From positions 6,594,154 to 6,658,153 of the forward strand of contig JAINUG010000015.1 in assembly GCA_029706075.1 (NCBI GenBank): DNA of 64,000 bases, written 5' to 3'. Positions 24,290 to 36,450 of this stretch are shown here, one piece after another. A model generated the notes under the pieces. It had not been told where the DNA came from and did not search any database. It worked only from the letters and a program-made list of their open reading frames with translations. The position numbers and the translations under genes were made by a program. The stretch comes from Aldrovandia affinis (Eukaryota > Chordata > Actinopteri > Notacanthiformes > Halosauridae). Within the stretch, counting starts at the first letter, position 1. Each line of letters begins with the position of its first letter.

Positions 24290-25480
24290 AGTTTAGGTTT
24301 CCTAATGCTTCTTAAGACCTGCCCGACCAAAACCAAATCCTTTGACCATAACACCCGGTTCCAATTGGAGTTCCATCCATCCATCCATTATCTAAGCCGC
24401 TTATTCCTGGTCAGGGTCGCGGGGGGGGGGCTGGAGCCTATCCCAGCATGCGTTCCGGGCGAGAGGCAGGAATACACCCTGGACAGGTCGCCAATCCATC
24501 GCAGGGCACACACACCATTCACTCACACACTCATACCTACGGGCAATTTAGACTCTCCAATTAGGCTAACGTGCATGTCTTTGGACTGTGGGAGGAAACC
24601 GGAGTACCCGGAGGAAACCCACGTGGACATGGGGAGAACATGCAAACTCCGCACAGAAAGGCCCCCGGCCTGGATTCGAACCCGAGACCTTCTTGCTGTG
24701 AGGCGACAGTGCTATCCACTGCCCGCCAATTGGAGTTCCATTTAGCATAATTCCAGATGCTTATTTTTGTTGATTACCCTCAATATAGGCTTTTTTCTGG
24801 CAGCCATTCAAAAAAGCCTATTGGCATGGAGGTGGTCTAATGGTAGATTTGAACACTCTGTGTCTCCAAATGCAGCTCTCCAAAAGTAGCCCTTGGATTT
24901 TGTTTTGCCTCCCAAACCATCTGCCTAATTGTGCATGGGGGTAAGATGCATTTACGTATACCAGTGGTTTGAAAAATTCTTAATTATTGACCTAATAGTG
25001 GAAAGTGGTATCTTTAGTTTATATTTATTTGTTTGTAACCATCTCCTGACTAGTGAAGGTCAACAACCATTTGCTTTTAGTTCATTGCCTTTCACCGTGG
25101 TGATGGATGACAAATGGATTTCACATGCGTGTTACCTTATTTGTATACCCCCGTGAAACCATAGGAGGCCACAATATAGTTCCAAAAGATTTAGATGAAC
25201 TTATAAAAGTAGCATGCTAATGCAGATTTATTTTTGTTGAATTGTATTCAAAATAATTACAAGGGGTATGAATTATTATGACACAAATCTTCTTTTGAAA
25301 AAAATGATATTACTTGTTAAACAAAATATTTTTCTTGGAGCAACTGTATCCGTATAAACAATATAATTTTCATATTTTTCGAGCATACAGTATAGCTAAT
25401 TAGCTGTATTGTTTTTTGTATAGCCCTCTTTACTCATCTTTATCAAGGGTGTGAACAATTTTTGAGGATACTGTATGTGT
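24290..25480 (-). mobile_element. Older Tc1-family element, interrupted by a SINE
   Basis: On the minus strand the segment just left of the SINE reads WNRVLWS, the region of the first catalytic D in Tc1 transposases. The segment just right of it contains GFFEWLP-like and STKIS pieces from the preceding part of the protein. Further right, 24,990-25,480 matches the terminal block at 420-862, including the catcaagggtg motif near the end. The frame is heavily decayed. The left terminus is not defined. The family differs from the 22.7-kb Tc1, with less than obvious nucleotide similarity. Confidence 0.6.
24377..24725 (-). mobile_element. tRNA-headed fish SINE with 16-bp TSD
   Basis: Flanked by a perfect 16-bp duplication, ccaattggagttccat, at 24,361-24,376 and 24,726-24,741. 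On the minus strand the head holds a tRNA-like start (GCAGTGGATAGCACTGTCG) and a perfect box B, GGTTCGAATCC (24,672-24,682). The body contains the well-known fish blocks ggaggaaaccggagtaccc and ggggagaacatgcaaactcc and ends in (ATCC)n repeats on the left. This repeat is very common in teleosts (Mermaid/RTE-tail type; name from memory). It inserted into the older Tc1 remnant. Confidence 0.92.
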
Positions 25481-26640
25481 GCTATGGAATGTGTTTACTG
25501 ATCAAATTGACTAATAAATAGTTAAATTAATGAAATGCAATAACACCACGGTGTCTGGCACGTATTGTATTCACTGTCTCATAAGAATACACATCTCAGG
25601 TAACAGCTAATAGCTAGCTAGCTTTCTAGCCGCTTGTTTGCTATAGTTTTGGAGATGGGAGAACGGAACATAGCTTAATTTATTGTTAAATACTGCACAG
25701 CATGTCATTTTAGCATACAGTGCTATAATTGCATTTTATTAATTCATCTTTCAACTTATAAGGATGGGTTTTCCTCTTTGCTTAGTAGACACACTCTGTA
25801 GCAAATGCTTTCTTCCAATCCACAGCTTCATCTTTGGGCATGAAATTGTCAAAAAAGTTGTTTTCATGGATTGGCAGCTTGGGCAATTAATATAATGTGC
25901 TATAAAAATAAAAAAAACTTGGACAACAGCAAGCTCTTTGTCATAGTGGCAAATGGAACCTGCATTGTACTCTTCATACTTTCATGCTTCTCTTAATCCC
26001 TTCGCGTAAAGCAAGCCTTTCTAATCTTACTGTACTTGATTCAGAAGGTAATTCTGCCATCTAAATCTCATCTAAATCCCATATGATCCAACTGCTGACT
26101 CAGTCATCTTGCTCATCTCTTTGAGGATCCATACACACTGAGGAACATAAAAAGTGGCATCCAGAGGACCTGATAATGCATGCTATACATTTCTTATTTA
26201 AAAATATTTCCATAATCTAAGGTTATAAGAAACATGCTAAGAAACAAGTTAATGATGATGGCACAACTGGTCACTATACTTGGAGCCAGCCTGCTGCAAA
26301 AACGGATCATCTCAGTCTTAGACTAATCTGATCCAAAAGCTGATTTTCATTTGCGATTGGAAGAACAACATTTCAAGCCACACATTGAATCAGTGTTTCT
26401 ATAGATATGATGCCCAACCAGTCACTCACACCCTCACTGGGCCTTGGTGGGAGGAAATAGGATGGACAAATGGACAACACTATCTCAGTGTAGTAACCAG
26501 CATTTCTGTAGCTGCTAAACTATACATTTAGCAACTACCTTGAATCGGGTCTTGATAGTGCATACACTGGGATACTGAGATAGATTAAGGTGGTCCACTG
26601 GTCACAAAACAGTACAATTATATTATTTTATTAAAGATTT
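25481..26640. other. No recognised feature
   Basis: AT-rich sequence with no coding motif or element termini found. Confidence 0.4.
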
Positions 26641-26689
26641 TCTTTAACAAGCAATATATATAAAAAAATAAATAAAGATATATGTCGCA

Positions 26690-27200
26690 TTATTGGCACC
26701 CCTAATAAATATTTTAAATAACATACAATAAAAATAAATCTGTATTAACCATTTATTGTTTGATTTTGAGATGTGCTTGGGATAACTGTCTTGCTGGAAG
26801 ATCAATTTCAGGCTAAGTTTCAGCTTCCTGGCAGGGGGAAACCAGGTTTTTGGGCAAAATGACTTAGTACTTCCTGGACTTCATTCTTCCAATTACCATA
26901 ACAAGAGCCCCATGAACAGTAGATGCAAAAAAGCCCCAAAACATGAAAGATCCACCATTATATTTCACCGTAGGTATAGGGTCATTTTCAACATAAGCGC
27001 CCTCCCTCCAAAAAGCTACATTTTAGTCTTAAACAAAAGATAACACCTGGTTCCAATCAGAGTTCCAGTGCCGATCTCTGATTGGAACTGGGTGTTATGG
27101 TCAGATCAAACCAAAATTGTGCTTTTTGGCCATGTACGCCAGAGGTGGGTTTTTGCATCCGAAGAAGGACACTTAAAAAGGACACTTACAAGCTAGCAAA
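26690..27200. mobile_element. Tc1-family remnant folded into an inverted duplication
   Basis: From 26,690 to about 27,065 the minus strand reads, from right to left, a degenerate VL..NVAFW (first D region), VKYNGGSFMFWGFF, and QQDSYPKH (second D region). From about 27,077 to 27,170 the plus strand reads WNWVLWSDQTKIVLFG, again the first D region. The two copies meet head to head at an imperfect hairpin whose 22-nt arms (27,043-27,064 and 27,078-27,099) differ at 2 positions. The left end has ttattggcaccccta, the reverse complement of a block at about 675. Stops break both arms. Confidence 0.7.
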
Positions 27201-27955
27201 CTATATAGGTATGTAGTACTGTATTGATTCCATTTTTTTATTGACCATGTGGAATCACTAATCACTATTAAAAAAACGATTCAGTTTGCCTGATAAACTG
27301 ATTCTCATTGTTCTACTCCCTCTTCATAATCTATCAAGATGTAACTTAATATGAATACATGAAAATATTTACTACTGTAGATACAGTGTGGTTGTTTGCT
27401 TTTCTACTCTAACACAGTGTTCACTGTAATGTTATATTGCTGACTGCCATGGAGATGATTGGAGGCACTTTCTTTGCTTAGTTATACTTTTTTTAAAGAC
27501 TGATCTACTTGCATACTTCAGACATATGTCAGATTATTCAAATTACACGGTAACCCAATTGACTCCTGTCAGACCTTTTATAGTGATATTTCCCTTCTTT
27601 AATCCTTTCAATTATTCAAATGATGTCTCATGCTACAGCTCTCAAAATGTGCTTGTTTGCTGACATTTGATGACTGTTGCTATAGGTGACACTACTGATA
27701 GTGACATTTACGTTAATTAGTCTTGCAAAATAGTTACTTTGTAAATTGAGCTGTCACATACAAAAATCTATTTAGGAAGATGCTATGACCTTATTGCATA
27801 TAGTTTTGATAAATTATGGATGAGTCGTTGAAACTTTCTGAAAATAAAATATAAATATATAGCGCTGCAAACTGAGTTATGGGCATGCACTTTTCACCAC
27901 CTCTCTCAAGAAGCTGCAGCTCCTTTCTGATCCTCAAGGCATGCCTCGCTGTAGA

Positions 27956-28213
27956 CAGGGACGGCGCGAGGGTGTGGCTTAGTGGGCTTAAGCCCCGAAT
28001 GTTTTTAGAAACATTTCATTTTAAATTATTATTATTATTTTATTAATAACCACATGATGTGTGACATTTTTCCTCCCTAGTCTTTGTTCTGACTCTGTGT
28101 AATGGAATGAAGTACCACGATAAGCCACTGGACACCACAGTCCTGCGTTGTGTATGCCTTGTCTCTGTCTGTGGGCTAAGCCCAAATGTCTTCAGCCCCT
28201 AGCACTGCCCCTG
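27956..28213. mobile_element. 258-bp non-autonomous hAT with 8-bp TSD
   Basis: Starts CAGGGACGGCGCGAG and ends CTAGCACTGCCCCTG; the terminal inverted repeats match in about 11 of 15 positions. Flanks are gctgtaga (27,948-27,955) and gctgtagg (28,214-28,221), 7 of 8 identical. Internally an (ATT)n run and no ORF. Inner blocks (gcttaagcccc ... ggctaagccc) are also inverted, giving a hairpin. Confidence 0.85.
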
Positions 28214-28221
28214 GCTGTAGG

Positions 28222-29488
28222 CACTAAATTTTCAGTAATTAGTGGCAATTACTCAAATAAACATGACCAATTATACACTTAAGTGCCAATCTGAGTGTTG
28301 GTGCAAGGATGCAAGTCTATAAATTGACGTTGTTTCAGAGAGGGGAGTTACCATAAAGCCAAAAATGGAGGCTACTACAGTCTTTTTTACACTAGGCTAT
28401 AACACCAGGTATTTACACCTCTACGACAAGTCATGAAAGTAAGAACAACAAATGATCTAGCAATGATTAAATTCAACACCAAAAAATACAATATTGTGCT
28501 CCCTTAACCCCCTAAAAATCAAGGCATACCATCAATAACAATTTTGTTATTTATATTTTTATTTTGCCTTTAGGCTGTCAAAAAACATTTTCCTTTTGCT
28601 TTCAGTTGTTTTTATAAGTTTGTGCGGTTTAAAAATATCCGCCCACTTATTTCAACATATCGGTTTCTTTGCTCCAGGATGGGCATTATATTATTTATTA
28701 TTATTACTATTATTACATATTGTATCCAAACTGGAACCTTTTAACAGTTACCGTTTTGTTTTTAGGTACTTACTTACTGTACTTGTTGCACCATCAGTGC
28801 ATTGCAGGAACCTTGTACTTTGTTTGGGCCAGCTTTATTTTGGGGGGAGTAACAGAGACTGAGCAGAAGTACAGCAAAGATGTGGATTTAAACCAGGCCT
28901 TTAAGTCACATAGCTCAAGTTATTAATTCAAACCTCACAAACAACTGTAATTAAAACATTATGTCACTCAACGTTTTTATGTATATTGTCTTACGTATGT
29001 ACAGTCAGGAATCAGGTAGCTGCCAGGTTATTATAGGTCAGTGTGTGAAACATGGTCTTTAATCTGTATTTGTTTTTATAATTGAACTTGGGCTGCATCT
29101 AAAGCCAGAAGATATGAAGGGTAACTATGGACTCTTTGGATCTTTGAATTCAAATTCAGTTATAGCTGAAAAGGTGAAAAGCAGTAAAATTGGAAAAAAT
29201 GCATGATGTATTTGTTGACAGTTACTAGTTATTGCTGTAAATTAAACACCATCTGTCTGTTTGTATGAATATATGTTAGAGGTAATGCACATTTAACACT
29301 GGTACTATGTTTATGATAATATGTTTATTTAAATAAAATGATGAAAGAGCTCATCACAAAGTGTATGTTAGCAAAATGTAAAAGAGAGCATCACCCTCTG
29401 CAGTCATAAAGTCCTTGTGTCATTTGCTTCCAGAGTTGGTGCTCTAGAGAGATACAAAAAGCCATCGGCATTTAAGCACCATACAAAC
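28222..29488. other. No recognised repeat; possible intron downstream of the candidate exon
   Basis: A (TTA)n-like patch lies at about 28,690-28,715. Short overlapping plus-strand ORFs at 28,596-28,926 have no domain. If the exon at 29,489-29,637 is real, this is the intron that follows it on the minus strand. Confidence 0.4.
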
Positions 29489-29637
29489 CTGAAGGTCATG
29501 CAGCCTGTGTTTGTGTCCTGGGGAGTGTGTGATCCATTTAAAAGCTGTTCATCTGAATCTCTTGAGCAATAACGGCTGCTCACATTCTGGGTTCTTACTA
29601 CTTTTGGCAGACTGAGAGAAGGATGCGGGCCTGGAGT
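29489..29637 (-). CDS. Candidate host-gene exon (149 nt), product unrecognised
   Basis: On the minus strand a pyrimidine tract (CTCTCTTTTTTTTGCCC) is followed by an ATAAAG acceptor at 29,638. It opens a frame with no stops that starts TPGPHPSLSLPKVVRTQNV and continues through SSRYCSRDSDEQLLNG to TGCMTF. It ends at a donor-like AG|GTTTGT at 29,489/29,488. Length is 149 nt, starting in phase 0 and ending two bases into a codon. The open frame continues about 25 codons past the donor to a TGA, so a terminal exon is possible too. The peptide is polar and serine-rich, like a linker or cytoplasmic segment. I do not recognise the protein, and no second exon was found nearby. Confidence 0.35.
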
Positions 29638-32600
29638 CTTTATGGGCAAAAAAAAGAGAGATCAATCTCACCGCTGACCTGGTCAGGTATTTTCAGACTG
29701 TTATGTTTCATATATGTCTTACATACTGCTTTGTGTAAAATTCCTGAGTATCCCTTTTTTATATCCCCCATGTGGGAACACTTTAATATTTCCTAATATG
29801 AACATTTCAAGTTATAATGCTTGAAATGTCGGTAGCATGCCTATTTTAGCCAGCCAAAAACCCCACTAGACATGTACCTAAAGCAATGGAAATGATATCT
29901 ATTAATTTACCATCCAGTATAACCATGTGACAACTGACAAAATGTAATACAATTTCTGTGATGGTTTATATTACAAGAATTTCAATTTAGAAAACAAATC
30001 ACTATTTGATCTTAAATGGCTGTTCACTGTTTATTTTAATAGTAGTTAAAATCATTCTAATAATCCAATCATATTTTTCTTCACTGCTAATATGCTTGGT
30101 AAAACCTGAAATGTATCCAACTCTAAACAATGCAAGTTTTTTCCCCCACCCCTGAAGCACTTCTCTCAATCACCGTAGATAGGAGAAACCATAATTCAAT
30201 TGAAAGAGCCATAAGAAGCTTAATGAAAGATAAACACTCCCTGAAATACAGAACTAAGCCTGTTTATTTTAATTAGTTAAAATCCCCTCCAACTTGCATT
30301 GATATAAATAGTTAGATATCCAGTTTGCTGTTTAATGACCCAGACCTTCAAATGTTTTATTTCACTATTTATTACAATTCTCGGGGCACTAGAGAATGCA
30401 GATTAGAAGATGGTAGAAAAAGTAATTTGTTTGCTGAAAAATTGAAACAAGCACATTATTTCTTTAGTAATCCTCTTACTTTTAATTATTGGTTTGGTTG
30501 TGTTAAAGGCAACATCTGGGAACACAATTTGCCACAGGGGTTATGAAAATGAATTATTTACATTTAGTTTTTTTCTAGTTTTGAGGTAACTGCCTTTGTT
30601 GATAATATATATGAATATGACAGGTAATGACTGTGTTTATGACCAGCAAGGTTTTTGCTGATAGGTTTGAGATAGATTATTATATATTTTTTTAACTTAT
30701 AAAAATAAAAAGATGAAAACACTTTGACTATCATTTGTGGAGTGGTTTTGGACAAAATATGCTTAATCAATGACATTTATGTCAGTTGTAATAAGTGGGT
30801 ATATATGTGGTCATGGCAACCACCTCATATATTTTGTCATAAATACAGCCTTGCATGTACTTTATAGAAATACCTTATGTTAGGCATTCATTATAGGGAC
30901 CCTGATCTCTATTCTCAAATCCTAAAACATCACATCATGACTGTTCTCTTTATACCACTGTTCTATACTGTTTTAAATAATTCAAATAATAAACATTTGG
31001 AAAAGATTTACATTCATTATTGTTAACTCATAACATATTGTTGCTATGTGGGTGTAAATGAGCAGGGTCTTCAGCTATATTGAATCTTCATTAAAAAAAG
31101 GATCTCTGAAAAATATTTATTTTCCTGTTCCCAGTTAGCTTAGTAAAAAACTGGAAATGATGGATTTCTACCATGACCAACACGAGGGAAAAATTCAATA
31201 ATTGTACATTTGTGTGTGTATACCACTTTACAATAATGTAAAATGGGAGTCTTAATTTTATAAAGGGGGACCAGCACACTGGAGCAAGAAATGCCTCTAT
31301 TGCATTTGTATTTGTGTTTTTCTAGGCCCTGACCTTATAGATCAATGGGGCTGAATTTTATAACAAGCCGTGCAAAAATAAGCCACACCTAATTGTATTG
31401 CTGTGAAATCATAAAGTAGCATTATTATAGTCAGTAGCAGCTTTTTTTCCCCATTATTCACAGATGCCGTGATCACTCAGGGTAGAATTTTAAAGGCAAT
31501 ATCTATGCTAATGGCCAGCCTAAAACTAAAAAGAAACAGGATTTGTTTTTATTCTGAAAGGTATAGTCTGTGGTACTTCAGGATTTAGCTTCCAGACAGA
31601 GCCTGTCTGCCATACTTCAGCACTTCATATAGGAGTAACATGAAAATTCCCTTGACAGGGAATTTGCCAACCCTAGATGTTTTACTGTTTGACTGGATAA
31701 GTACACTAACATTCAATTCACTATAGTTAAATTACTAGCAGGCCAAGTGAAATAGTTTTACTTGTAAACAAATAAATTGATCTTGCTAACCCATCATCAT
31801 TCATTGTTAGCAAAGTTAGCTAGCTAGGTAAATTACTAATAAATAGATGCATGCACTGTGTATGCTAAAAATGACTTGAATTGAATAAATAAGTACATTT
31901 TTTTGTTGTTTTTACTAATGATGTGCATGCAAATAAAATAAAAAACAAGGAAATATAACATGATAACTAAAAAGTAGTTTGTTGAACTAAGGACAAAAAT
32001 GTGACTTAACATTTGATGAACTGAAGCATAACCAAATAATTTATTTTAATTTAATAATTTAATAATTAATGTAAAAGTTTTTTTAAGGCAATTGATTTCC
32101 TCTTTTTTTTGTTTAGTTTCTTATAAGTATAAAGTGCACTATATCAAAACCTCTGAAACAATTATATACGTAGGTTCATAGCTAAGTGTGTTTTAAAAGT
32201 ATCCTAAGTGATTTGACATTGCCACATGTTGTCCTACCCAAAAAACGCTGGAACTACAAACTACAAACTAACACGAGCTAGGTATGGAACCTAAAAGAAA
32301 AAACCCTGAAACTTTGAACACAAATGATGTAGAAAACATGTAAATATTGGAGAGACATTTTCAAGATTGGTTGAGCTGAGAGTGGTTCAGTTTATTAGCA
32401 CTGATACCGAGATGGCATTTTTCCTCCTTGATGGGTTAGAAAGGCTGGTTAGCATTTGCTATCACCAACTATTACCTGTAACATACCTACCATGCCACAT
32501 TTATGCAGTGGCAATGACTACAACCATGCAGTGGCTGATGGGCACACTTGACATGGATGATCAGGTATAGCTATAGTAGATTGTATAGGTCTGGAAATTA

Positions 32601-33999
32601 GTGAATGCCTAAATATCAGTATAGGAAATATAGAATAAAATATATTTATGTATGAATTTCCTTTTTTTTCTCATTTATTGATATATCACTTGTATATCAG
32701 TTATGAACAGTCAACAGCCGTGACCTCAACCCCCATGAACCAGCTGCGTTCCCATCGCTCTCAAGTACATCAGGTGAACCCTGTACAACATTGTCGTCTA
32801 TGATATACAATTTGTGTCGGTCAGCTAGTGAAGTACCACTATGTCACTTTTTAGAATAAATATTGTAAGCAGGAGTAGCCTATCTAACAACAATTGAGAA
32901 AAAATATAGAGAACGACAAATAATGTCAAAGGTTTGCAAGAGGTAAGACTCTTTCAATTGTAGTTCTTAAGACAGGTTTTTGTGCACTAACACTGTCGAA
33001 TGATACTGAACTTGAAGTAAGGTGAACTGAATGTACTGCTAGAGGATGAAGATGTGCTTGCTGAACTGACTGGATCAGCGGCATGATAGAACCTGAATTG
33101 AGGTGGAACTGAATGAATCATAGTCAGTGATTCAAATCTTTGTATTGAACTGAATGTCACAATTTGACTCAGCAAGGTGATTAGTAATGTCCACCACTAA
33201 TAGCCTACCTCAAATAGCTCTCCTCGCATGTCATTCAGAACACTATGAGAGGGTCGGGCAACATAAGCTGTGGTCCAAAGGACTACAGGCACTTCCTTTG
33301 TCATGTGTACTACGGTTCGTGTAGTGATGTCAAATCGCTTAGTATAAACTCAACCCAATTGAATTTGCTCGGCAGCTTCTATTATCAACAAAGACAACAA
33401 TCCATGTAAATCGAGGATACCGTTTTATCCTGTATTTGCACAAGTGAATGCTAGCATCTGTAGGGGAGGGTCAAGTAGTAATGTTTTTCAAAGGCAAGGG
33501 GAGGGTAAAAAAAAGCATGTAACTAGAAGGAGGTTAATGAGATTTTTTTATGACATGATCAGGTTTGCAGCCCCTCTCCCCCCCCCCATAAATAAAGGTG
33601 TCCTTCAACCTGGATCCTGAGTGACTTTCAAAAGTGCTTATCTGCTTTTTTGCATGGCATAAATATTTAATATATAACGTATGTCATAGTTAATGTTTAA
33701 TTTCCTGTTTTCTCTTTTCTCCCAATTCGAAATGCCCAATCATATTTGTAAGCCCTTATCACTGCAACATCCTCTGTCAATTCAGAAGAGCACAGACAAG
33801 CACACATTCTCTGAAAAAAACTTATGCTGTTAGATACCGCTGCTTTTTTCTCTGCAGTCTGCAACTGGCTGAGCAGACATTGTTTGGGAGGATCATACTT
33901 CAGGTGTAGTCACAGTCTGCATTGCCACAGCCAGGATTCAATACCAGACCATCACATTACTACACTGTACCATTGCTTCACCAGGATGAGTAACTTAGC
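29638..33999. other. No recognised gene or transposon
   Basis: AT-rich sequence with moderate-complexity stretches, for example 31,340-31,460. ORFs at 30,325-30,546 (+), 30,564-30,776 (-) and 32,367-32,570 (+) carry no known domain. If the candidate exon is genuine this may be intronic. Confidence 0.4.
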
Positions 34000-34520
34000 A
34001 GCACATTTACATTTTACATTTACATTTTAAGCATTTAGCAGATGCTCTTATCCAGAGCGACTTTCAAGATGTGCATTAATACATGGTAGGAATAATCATA
34101 GTTCGCGCAAGAGTGCAGTAATACAGCGATAGACATCGTTGTAGGCAGCTGCATACCATACCTGTAACACTGGGAAGGAAAAGGTTATTATTATTATTAA
34201 TTTATTATTTATTTAAATGAGGAGTAAGCAAGTATACATATACAAAAAGTATAGAATGAGTAGGCAGTGGTGATGACAATTGGCTAGATGTACAGAATTC
34301 AGTGATAGTAGAGTCTGAAAAGATGGGTTTTGAGTCTCTTGCGGAAGATCACAAGTGATTCCGTGGTCCTGACCGATTGCGGAAGGTCATTCCACCACCG
34401 AGGGGTCAGGACAGAGAAGAGGCGCGACCGCGAGGAGCAGCTGCCGGTCGCCCAGAGGGAAGGGACAGTCAGTTTGCCAGAAGAGGCGGAGCGGAGGGGT
34501 CTGGCTGGGGTGTAGCCCAT
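34000..34520 (-). mobile_element. L2 LINE 3' end with ORF2 C-terminus
   Basis: On the minus strand the first part (34,299-34,520) encodes the last ~70 residues of an L2 ORF2: RPLRSASSGKLTVPSL, then RWWNDLPQSVR and FRKRLKTHLFRLY before the stop. A 3' untranslated region follows and ends at about 34,005-34,050 with GCTCTGGATAAGAGCATCTG, CTAAATGC and TTTACATT-type repeats. A (TTA)n run interrupts the UTR at about 34,187-34,210. The rest of the element is missing, as in a normal 5'-truncated insertion. The C-terminal frame is intact. Confidence 0.88.
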
Positions 34521-36204
34521 ACTTAATGTTGTGTATTTTTAATAGGCACCTTCTTTATTAATACTCAGATTAACCTGGATTCACACTACTGTGGAAGTTC
34601 TCTTAGGTACATTAACTGAACTTTAGTTAAACTTTAGGCAGTTGAAATTGTGTTTACATTGCTATATGTTAAGCAGTTATTCACAAGGGGGAATGTTTTG
34701 TAGATTTTTTTGCTAACTGCACTGCAGTCTTAGTTAGTAAATATTGACAGCTTCCAACCACATGCTGCTAAGCCCCCACAAGTGATCCCCCTCCAGTGTT
34801 TGTCCTGAAGGTTTGAGTTTGTCTTTATGTGGAGGAAAGGTCACAGTGGATGATAGAATCATGGAAGACATTATAAATCAACAATATCTATTTTGATTTA
34901 TATGAGTAGTGTGCAGACTTTATTTCCTTCTTTTGTTTAAATGTTTTGAAACAAAAAACATGTTAATGCTTATTCATTATTAGAAGGAAACAGAGGACCC
35001 ATATGTTATTTTATGTGACATTGAATGAAGCACAATAATCATCTTTTTTGCAGCATAATTTATTCATCTTGCATACAGTTGCCATCAGAACTAAAATAAT
35101 TGAAGAATAGCTCTATGTACATAGCAGATCAATTATAACATGATATAAGTAATGAAATGTAAAAATTTTGGGATAAACAGGCATTAGTGAACAACACAAT
35201 TTCCATTGGCTAATGCAAATTTTCTGTAGGTGTATTCACTACGTTTCTCCTTTTAAACCTTTTAAAAACTTGCGTACAGCAAGCTGAAGGAGTATCTAAA
35301 CTAATGGCACTTTACATACTCCAGCACTCATCCTCATAGTGTGGAATAAACAGATCACAGTGTCACAATAGCACTTATTTCCAAGGTGTTAACTTTCCAA
35401 GGTGTATTCACTTTCATTGGAAATTCAACACTCCAGACTTTGCTGCGTCCTTTTTTTACATACTGTTGTACGTCGCTATGTAATATGTGGTTGGCATAAC
35501 TATAGGAGAGTAATGTCTTTTTTAACTCCTGCCTGATACTCAATGAGACCGTGGCAGACAAAGTCCACAAAGTCCATTTTGTATTGTTAAACCTTCAAAA
35601 ATCCCACCTTAGATTCCAAACCCCAGTCTGACCTGACTGACCTCAAGTGCTAAATAAGCTAGAACTTGTCACATTTCTGAGACAAACTGTGAAACAACAG
35701 CTAAGAAAAGGGATGTGTGGTATTATCCTCTGTAGCCTGTGTATTAGCCTGTATTTTAAAACTTTAAATAGCTGGAAAACTAGCTAAATTTGCGAATGGC
35801 ATCAAACACGTTATTAACAAACCCATTGCTGCTGATAGACTACTTTTATTTTAAATAACCATGTGGAATGATAATTTAATTGACTGTGTTGCTGTCTACA
35901 CAGTTTAAAGTGATATGAATGAAATCAAAACACCTGTTGAAAAACCTGTTGTTGCAGATGGACTGTTTTTAAATAACCAAACCCATACTTTTTTCGGACT
36001 ATCCCTAGTCTTTGATCTCTTGAACGTATTCATCAATTATTTAATTAATTAAGTTATGCATGATGCCCTGAATAGATCAAATAACAACAATATGTAAAAT
36101 AAAATGATGCTGTGACTCAGTTTTCTTTGAAAACATTTCTGAAATGCATATACATATTCATATCCTCACCCCTAATGTATGCTACACCCCTAATGTACGC
36201 TAAG
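34521..36204. other. No recognised gene; small imperfect tandem duplication at about 35,815-35,990
   Basis: Two related ~50-bp blocks (acaaacccattgctgctgat and aaaaacctgttgttgcagat, each followed by a tttaaataacca block) occur about 120 bp apart. No other structure noted. Confidence 0.4.
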
Positions 36205-36450
36205 ATGTGATATCTCAACCAAATGCTTTCAACGTAATAAAGCCAAGTTACTCACATATACAAAGCATATACTCTCTGTACATCTGTAAAACACAATTCC
36301 TAAATTTGGTCTGCGTACGAATTAATATTATTAAAATATGGTGCCAAGTTACAACTAAACAGTCCCAATATATTTAACAAAAACTAAACCAGCAGTACCC
36401 CAAAGCAATGGTATACCTATATTTTCCTACATTCGTAGGTAACTTGGCCA
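36205..36450. repeat. Dispersed palindromic repeat, copy 2 (uninterrupted)
   Basis: Reverse complement of the repeat at 9.8-10.4 kb, ending in gtaacttggcc on the right and containing gccaagttactcac on the left. It keeps the site where the SINE sits in copy 1 as a single uninterrupted 'gtgagtaactt' (minus strand), so it shows the pre-insertion state. Confidence 0.7.
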
